DNA of 64,000 nucleotides from assembly GCF_003668575.1 (NCBI RefSeq), contig NZ_RCVZ01000010.1, forward strand, positions 118,461 to 182,460, written 5' to 3'. Under the pieces are notes generated by a model. It did no database searches. It was not told where the DNA came from and saw only the letters and a program-made list of their open reading frames with translations. Shown in pieces: positions 59,518-64,000 of this stretch (within the stretch, counting starts at the first letter, position 1; every line of letters starts with the position of its first letter). Both the position numbers and the translations under genes were made by a program. Source of the DNA: Falsibacillus albus (GTDB lineage: Bacteria > Bacillota > Bacilli > Bacillales > DSM-25281).

Positions 59518-61575
59518 ATGAATGACAAACGAAAAAACCCAAAAGATCAGCAATTGGAGGAATATCGAGTCGATGATTCAGGAAAAAAATTAACGACTAA
59601 CCACGGATTGAAGGTATCTGATACGGAGCACTCCTTGAAAGCAGGAGATCGCGGACCGACGTTGATGGAGGATTTCCACTTCCGTGAAAAAATGACTCAC
59701 TTCGACCATGAACGGATTCCAGAAAGGATCGTCCATGCGCGGGGCTACGGTGCACATGGAGAATTCGAAGTTTATGAATCTATGAAAGAATTTACAAAAG
59801 CAAAATTCTTGAATGATCCTGAAGTGAAAACCCCTGTCTTTGTAAGGTTTTCCACCGTTGCCGGTTCACGTGGCTCCGGTGATACCGTTCGTGATGCCCG
59901 GGGCTTTGCAACAAAATTTTATACAGAAGAAGGGAATTATGACCTTGTCGGAAATAACATTCCGGTCTTTTTCATCCAGGATGCCATCAAATTCCCGGAT
60001 TTAATCCATGCTGTGAAACCAGAGCCGCATAATGAGATGCCTCAAGCGGCATCAGCGCATGATACATTCTGGGATTTCGTTGCCAACAATACAGAATCTG
60101 CGCACATGGTCATGTGGGCGATGTCAGACCGCGGAATTCCAAGGAGCTATCGGATGATGGAAGGATTCGGTGTCCATACATACCGTTTCGTCAATGACAA
60201 AGGTGAGGCACATTTTGTCAAATTCCACTGGAAGCCGAAACTTGGCGTTCATTCCCTCGTTTGGGACGAGGCACAAAAGATTGCCGGAAAAGATCCTGAT
60301 TTTCATCGGAGAGATCTCTGGGAATCTATTGAGAACGGCGACTATCCGGAATATGAGCTTGGCGTCCAATTGATCAAGGAAGAAGACGAATTCAAATATG
60401 ATTTCGATGTTTTGGATCCGACAAAGCTTTGGCCAGAGGAATTGGTGCCTGTGAAGATCATCGGAAAAATGACGCTCAACCGCAATCAAGATAATGTATT
60501 TGCGGAAACAGAGCAAGTAGCTTTCCATCCTGGCCATGTCGTCCCCGGAATAGATTTCACAAACGACCCGCTATTACAGGGACGCCTTTTCTCTTACACT
60601 GATACACAGCTCATTCGCCTTGGCGGGCCGAATTTCCATGAGATTCCGATCAACCGCCCTGTATGCCCGTTCCATAACAACCAGCGCGACGGCTATCACA
60701 GAACGACCGTCAATACAGGTCAGGTAGCCTATTACCAGAACTCGCTGCAAAATAACGAACCTGCCCCAGCTGCAGAAGAAGATGGGGGGTATGTCCATTA
60801 TCAAGAAAAAGTGGACGGCAACAAGGTGAGGAAAAGAAGTGAGAGCTTTGAGGACCATTACTCTCAAGCAAAGCTGTTCTGGAACAGCATGTCTGATGTA
60901 GAACAGCAGCATATCATCAAAGCCTTCCGTTTTGAACTTGGCAAAGTCAAAAGCAAAGAAGTCCAGCAGCAGGTCGTCAACATGTTCAGCAATGTCTGTA
61001 CGTATTTGGCAGGTGAAGTCGCGAAAGGGATCGGTGCAAAAGTTCCGGATCATGCAGAAGGCTCTCCTGAAGAACGATCTTCCCAGGCATTGAGTCAAAT
61101 GAATACAATGAAGTCCCCTGCCACAAGGAAATTGGCCATCTTGGCAATGGATGGTTTTGACTACGAAGCAGTCCAAAAAGTGATGGATACGTTGAAGGCT
61201 TCCGGGGCGATGCCGGAAATCATCAGCGGATCGCTTGGATCGATCAAAAGCAAGGACGGCAACGAATTGGATGTGGATAATACATTCCTCACCGTTGACT
61301 CAGTCCTATATGATGCGGTTTATGTACCCGGTGGGAAAGAAAATGTGGAAGGTCTGAAAAAAGAACGCGAAGCCGTAAGCTTCATTCAGGAAGCGTATAG
61401 CCATTTCAAGGCAGTAGCCGCTTCCACTGAGGGAACGGAATTGTTCTCTACCATCGGTGTCGACTCAAATGAAGCAGGCATCATCACGACCGACGAAAAT
61501 ACAAAATTTGATTCATTCTCTGAACAGCTGCTAGAAGCCATCACGGAACACCGCCACTGGAACCGTTCTATATAG
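59518..61575 (+). CDS. katE: Clade 2 (large-subunit) catalase
   Basis: 685 residues from ATG 59518, nine bases after AAGGAGG. Heme catalase core: distal His in [14 protein letters not shown], Asn in [16 protein letters not shown], and proximal Tyr in [19 protein letters not shown]. The C-terminal 150 residues ([20 protein letters not shown]) are the flavodoxin/DJ-1-like domain found only in large-subunit catalases. It decomposes hydrogen peroxide. B. subtilis KatE has 686 residues and depends on sigma-B. The frame is open 19 codons further upstream, but that part is repeat sequence. Confidence 0.95.
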   Translation: MNDKRKNPKDQQLEEYRVDDSGKKLTTNHGLKVSDTEHSLKAGDRGPTLMEDFHFREKMTHFDHERIPERIVHARGYGAHGEFEVYESMKEFTKAKFLNDPEVKTPVFVRFSTVAGSRGSGDTVRDARGFATKFYTEEGNYDLVGNNIPVFFIQDAIKFPDLIHAVKPEPHNEMPQAASAHDTFWDFVANNTESAHMVMWAMSDRGIPRSYRMMEGFGVHTYRFVNDKGEAHFVKFHWKPKLGVHSLVWDEAQKIAGKDPDFHRRDLWESIENGDYPEYELGVQLIKEEDEFKYDFDVLDPTKLWPEELVPVKIIGKMTLNRNQDNVFAETEQVAFHPGHVVPGIDFTNDPLLQGRLFSYTDTQLIRLGGPNFHEIPINRPVCPFHNNQRDGYHRTTVNTGQVAYYQNSLQNNEPAPAAEEDGGYVHYQEKVDGNKVRKRSESFEDHYSQAKLFWNSMSDVEQQHIIKAFRFELGKVKSKEVQQQVVNMFSNVCTYLAGEVAKGIGAKVPDHAEGSPEERSSQALSQMNTMKSPATRKLAILAMDGFDYEAVQKVMDTLKASGAMPEIISGSLGSIKSKDGNELDVDNTFLTVDSVLYDAVYVPGGKENVEGLKKEREAVSFIQEAYSHFKAVAASTEGTELFSTIGVDSNEAGIITTDENTKFDSFSEQLLEAITEHRHWNRSI

Positions 61576-61583
61576 TTTATTCA

Positions 61584-61612
61584 AGCTGCCGGGTATGAAC
61601 CGGCAGCTTTTG
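61584..61612 (+). terminator. Terminator of katE
   Basis: AGCTGCCGG pairs with CCGGCAGCT around GTATGAA and continues into TTTGATTT. Confidence 0.88.
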
Positions 61613-61654
61613 ATTTAACAAAGTTACCAGTAAACAACCAAAAGATCATACTTA

Positions 61655-62302
61655 TCATTGTTCAATGGTTTGAACTGAACCATCTTTTTTGAAGAAGTTG
61701 ATGATCACCTTATTTTCCTTTCCTTGTACATAAGCAAGTGTAGCAATTTGTATTTCAGCGTCTTCATTCCAATTCAAACTTAGTTCGATTCCTATATGTC
61801 TCTCTTTTAAATTTCCAACATCAATATCTCCTGACGGAAGATTGCTGTTGCCTTTGGAATTTTCCGCCTTGAAGAATTGATAAGTCCACCCTTCTAACGG
61901 CTCTCCTTCTGGATTTTGCACTTTCTCTTTTATTGTTGGTTTGCCGAATTCCTTCTCAGCTTCCTCCTTGGTCATTTTCATGCTCAGCTTTCTTTTGATT
62001 TGTTCTGCTTTTTCCAAGATTAATTTATCGCTTATATCGGCTGATTGAAGCCTGGAGTGGTTTGAAGCTGGAGCTTTCAAAGTATGGTGCAAATGGAACA
62101 CGTAATCAGATTCCGGCAGAAATAGAAGAAATAATAAGCACACCATGATGATCGCGGCTGGATAGCGGAAACCTCTATTCCGTTTATCATGAATCGAATC
62201 GTTGAAAATGGATTTAAGGATCTTTTGTTCCTCCTTTTTAGTAAAAACGGGATTATCACTAATATAATGATGCAAATACTTCCTAAACTCTTTTTTATTC
62301 AA
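61655..62302 (-). CDS. Anti-sigma-like membrane protein, partner of the 62295 sigma factor
   Basis: 215 residues starting at TTG 62302, overlapping the sigma gene by 8 nt, with GGGAGGG upstream. Residues 1-45 are cytoplasmic and charged, one helix at about 48-62 (AAIIMVCLLFLLFL), then an extracytoplasmic domain of about 150 residues (KMTKEEAEKEFGKPTIKEKV, GIELSLNWNEDAEIQIATLA). Arrangement and coupling are those of an anti-sigma factor; the family is not one I can name. Confidence 0.7.
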   Translation of the reverse strand: MNKKEFRKYLHHYISDNPVFTKKEEQKILKSIFNDSIHDKRNRGFRYPAAIIMVCLLFLLFLPESDYVFHLHHTLKAPASNHSRLQSADISDKLILEKAEQIKRKLSMKMTKEEAEKEFGKPTIKEKVQNPEGEPLEGWTYQFFKAENSKGNSNLPSGDIDVGNLKERHIGIELSLNWNEDAEIQIATLAYVQGKENKVIINFFKKDGSVQTIEQ

Positions 62303-62834
62303 GGCGGAACCCTCCCAGCTTGGAATGCAACTGCTTTTTCGCCCTTGAAATTCTGCTTTTTACAGTGGATGGCTTACATTGGAGCAATTCGCTTATTTCG
62401 GTTGTATTCAGCCCTTTATAATAGTAAAGAATGATGACTTCGCGATATTTTACCGGCAGCTTAAATACAGCATTGCCGAGCTTTTCGTTTTCAAAACGGG
62501 TAAAGTAGCGTCGTTCTGTTGATATATCCGAATAGCTGGAAGGAAACAAATTTGTTAGGGACAACATGCGATTGCCCCATGACTTCAAGTAATCCTTTGA
62601 TTTATTGATCGCAATCCGATAAATCCACGTTTTCAGTGATGACTGTTCCTGAAATGTATCCCGTTTTAAATACACGGTGATAAATACATCCTGTGTCAAA
62701 TCCTCAGCTGTATTCCACTCCTTCACATAGGTAAAGATGAGTCTCTTTATCTCTTCTCCATATTTTTTTATAAGATCACTCATCATTTCGCTTTCGGATT
62801 GTTTCCGATTGTGCTCCCCCTGCACATTGACCAC
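62295..62834 (-). CDS. ECF sigma factor
   Basis: About 179 residues; start uncertain (GTG 62834, or a GTG three codons later behind AGGTGG, or ATG at about residue 17). Region 2: EWNTAEDLTQDVFITVYLKR and SSLKTWIYRIAINKSKDYL; region 4: LPVKYREVIILYYYKGLNTT with ISELLQCKPSTVKSRISRAK. Typical sigma-70 family group IV protein. It overlaps its putative anti-sigma gene by 8 nt exactly as the 57126 pair does. Confidence 0.88.
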   Translation of the reverse strand: MVNVQGEHNRKQSESEMMSDLIKKYGEEIKRLIFTYVKEWNTAEDLTQDVFITVYLKRDTFQEQSSLKTWIYRIAINKSKDYLKSWGNRMLSLTNLFPSSYSDISTERRYFTRFENEKLGNAVFKLPVKYREVIILYYYKGLNTTEISELLQCKPSTVKSRISRAKKQLHSKLGGFRLE

Positions 62835-62966
62835 CTAATTCTATTTTTATTTATTTTATGAAAGTTTTGTTATTAGACGATTGAATTTGGAAAAAGGATG
62901 CATGATTCTCAAAAGAATCTCGATGTTGGAGGAAAATCTACAAAAAAAAACGCCAAATGGCGCTTT

Positions 62967-63425
62967 TTATACTTCAACAGCCGGAAGGGTCTTTCCTGTT
63001 TCCAGCAAGGATTTCAAATTGCTTATGATGGCCGGCCAGCCGTTATTGGCCCCATAAAAAGTTGATGTATCGGCGACAATATCTGAGTCGGCCAATTTTT
63101 CATGCTTCAACGTCAATTTAACAGTATCCTTCATTTCCACCAATTCAAATGTGACAAGCGTTGGTTCTTCCCTCTCCAACGGGTCGTCTACATGATTCCA
63201 TGTAAAAGAAAGCAGTTTGTTTTCCTCAGAGGCCAGGACGGTTCCATAAACATCTACCTCATTCGACGGCCTGTAATAAGTCACCTTTGACCCTTCTTTC
63301 CAATCTGATTCAACCTTGCTCCCAAAGAAATATTTTTCAGTAAACTCTCCGGAAGTCAGCGCTTTCCAAACGTTTTCAGGTGTAGCGGCAATGTAAGTGG
63401 CGTAATAAAAAGTGTTATTATTCAT
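62967..63425 (-). CDS. SRPBCC / AHSA1-domain protein
   Basis: 152 residues from ATG 63425 (MNNNTFYYATYI) after GGGGGAGAAGG, overlapping the end of the ArsR gene by 8 nt. AHSA1 pattern: IAATPENVWKALTSGEFTEK and YFFGSKVESDWKEGSKVTYY, ending NNGWPAIISNLKSLLETG. Ligand unknown. It is the second gene of an ArsR-SRPBCC pair, the reverse order of the pair at 46358-47088. Confidence 0.86.
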   Translation of the reverse strand: MNNNTFYYATYIAATPENVWKALTSGEFTEKYFFGSKVESDWKEGSKVTYYRPSNEVDVYGTVLASEENKLLSFTWNHVDDPLEREEPTLVTFELVEMKDTVKLTLKHEKLADSDIVADTSTFYGANNGWPAIISNLKSLLETGKTLPAVEV

Positions 63426-63735
63426 CCTTCTCCCCCTCAAGCGAACTTTTCAATTCTTGTAAAACAGCAACACGATGTTGATCATATTTGCTCAGCCAAC
63501 GATCGTAAATCTGAGCAATCGGTTCTGCATTCAAATAGTGAACCTTCGTACGCCCCTTCCATTCAACGATAATGAGTCCCGCTTCTTCCAACAAATAAAG
63601 ATGCTTCGTCACCGCCTGCCGACTCATCTCCAAGTGCCCGCAAAGCTCATTCAACGTTTGCCCATTCTGTTGATACAACCGATCAAGCAGCTGTCTGCGT
63701 GTTTTATCTGCCAAGGCTTTAAATATTTTATCCAT
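63418..63735 (-). CDS. ArsR-family regulator paired with an SRPBCC protein
   Basis: 105 residues from ATG 63735 (MDKIFKALADKTRR). Winged helix-turn-helix: ALADKTRRQLLDRLYQQNGQ, then LEMSRQAVTKHLYLLEEAGL. The frame is open further upstream to 63978, but that part is the 51-bp repeat array and two degenerate linkers, so the domain start at 63735 is preferred. There is no Shine-Dalgarno sequence; the -10 element ends only six bases before the ATG, so the mRNA probably starts at or next to it (leaderless). Confidence 0.85.
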   Translation of the reverse strand: MDKIFKALADKTRRQLLDRLYQQNGQTLNELCGHLEMSRQAVTKHLYLLEEAGLIIVEWKGRTKVHYLNAEPIAQIYDRWLSKYDQHRVAVLQELKSSLEGEKDE

Positions 63736-63771
63736 AATATGATTATATGCAACTTCTTGGTTGCATGTAAA
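63736..63771 (-). promoter_or_regulatory. Sigma-A promoter with an embedded ArsR operator
   Basis: On the minus strand TTTACA (63771-63766), an 18-bp spacer and TATAAT (63747-63742) form a near-consensus promoter. The spacer and -10 overlap a perfect inverted repeat ATGCAAC-n6-GTTGCAT at 63766-63747. This is where an autoregulating ArsR repressor would be expected to bind. Confidence 0.75.
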
Positions 63772-63797
63772 GCGGAATTTAATTGTGAAATTTTTTT

Positions 63798-64000
63798 TAT
63801 CACGAAATCCTCTTTTGAAGGACATCAGACCTCCATTCTGGTTCCCTTTATCACCGATTTCTCTTCCGAAGGGCATCAGATCCCCTTTCTGGTTCCCTTT
63901 ATCACGGAATCCACTTCTGACGGGCATCAGATCCCCTTTCTGATTCCCTTTATCACAGAATTTTCTTCCGATGGGCATCAGATCCCCTTTCTGATTCCCT
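63798..64000. repeat. 51-bp tandem repeat array (minisatellite), four units, runs off the window
   Basis: Units begin TATCAC at 63798, 63849, 63900 and 63951, exactly 51 bp apart, and share GGGCATCAGATCCCCTTTCT and GATTCCCTTTATCAC; the first unit is the most diverged. Read on the minus strand the array stays open and would encode 17-residue units like GNQKGDLMPVRSGFRDK in frame with the ArsR gene. Because the period is a multiple of three this need not mean that it is translated. Confidence 0.9.

Noticed and set aside
63736..63978. N-terminal extension of the ArsR protein through the 51-bp array
   Set aside because: Open frame follows from the period being a multiple of three; a consensus promoter lies inside it just before the ArsR domain start.
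1..64000. CRISPR arrays, prophage, transposases, tRNA and rRNA genes
   Set aside because: None found. The only regular arrays are the 51-bp minisatellite and the 31-bp duplication, neither of which has repeat-spacer structure.

Overview
The window is a low-GC Firmicute chromosome segment, almost certainly from the Bacillaceae (Bacillus or a genus split from it). The evidence is a complete dppABCDE-ykfABCD murein-peptide operon in the Bacillus subtilis gene order, three T-box leaders, AGGAGG-type ribosome binding sites with frequent GTG and TTG starts, an RsbR-type STAS protein, a clade-2 catalase, an Amj-type lipid II flippase and a class I lysyl-tRNA synthetase of the B. cereus LysK kind. 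I see no prophage, plasmid functions, transposase, CRISPR array, rRNA or tRNA gene. Gene order looks chromosomal but accessory-rich: many single-gene families (four Nudix hydrolases, three nucleotidyltransferases, two GNAT remnants, three ArsR regulators) lie between conserved operons.

Layout. 1-5400: alkylation repair (alkA fragment, adaA), a nucleotidyltransferase, small membrane proteins, an XRE regulator with a DUF2975 partner broken by an in-frame stop, and a Nudix gene with an apparent frameshift. 5497-16075: the murein peptide uptake and recycling operon dppA-B-C-D-E-ykfA-B-C-D, all on the minus strand, ending in a cytoplasmic serine hydrolase of beta-lactamase fold. 17290-22105: an alpha-glucoside ABC importer with a GH13 glucosidase, preceded by two identical operator-like 14-mers. 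22414-28330: a VanZ protein, an NlpC/P60 protein, a lipoprotein, an unrecognised two-gene pair, an NTF2-like and a nucleotidyltransferase gene, and Amj. 28275-31015: tyrosyl-tRNA synthetase under a Tyr T-box, followed by tightly packed Nudix, phosphatase and nucleotidyltransferase genes. 31153-38065: DinB-like, AAA ATPase, oligoendopeptidase F, CamS, a chimeric pseudogene, three tandem small four-helix membrane proteins, and a Nudix gene. 38280-46265: SDR, a GNAT broken by a stop codon, a LysE/RhtB exporter behind a T-box whose codon reads as Thr, Nudix, a 14-TM MFS pump, a CPBP protease and a soluble chemoreceptor. 46358-53890: an ArsR/SRPBCC operon, lysK with a Lys T-box, an ArsR-MFS pair and a second sliding clamp. 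54056-57650: an ECF sigma factor, an anti-sigma-like membrane protein with a BNR/YCF48 beta-propeller, and a second membrane-anchored propeller of the same family. 58133-64000: an RsbR paralogue, katE, a second ECF sigma/anti-sigma pair, and an ArsR/SRPBCC pair with an apparently leaderless start beside a 51-bp minisatellite.

Over the whole window a GTTGATT-bounded intergenic repeat of about 170-185 bp recurs, with four near-complete copies and at least seven remnants. Copies sit inside transcription units: between dppE and ykfA, between the Tyr T-box and tyrS, and directly before the katE ribosome binding site. The candidates I find most worth following are the propeller-containing ECF system (54056-57650), the Thr-type T-box before an exporter gene (41069-41380), the Glu166-less cytosolic beta-lactamase homologue in the murein operon (5497-6282), and the leaderless ArsR promoter/operator (63735-63771). 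All family assignments are from reading the protein sequences; no database search was run.
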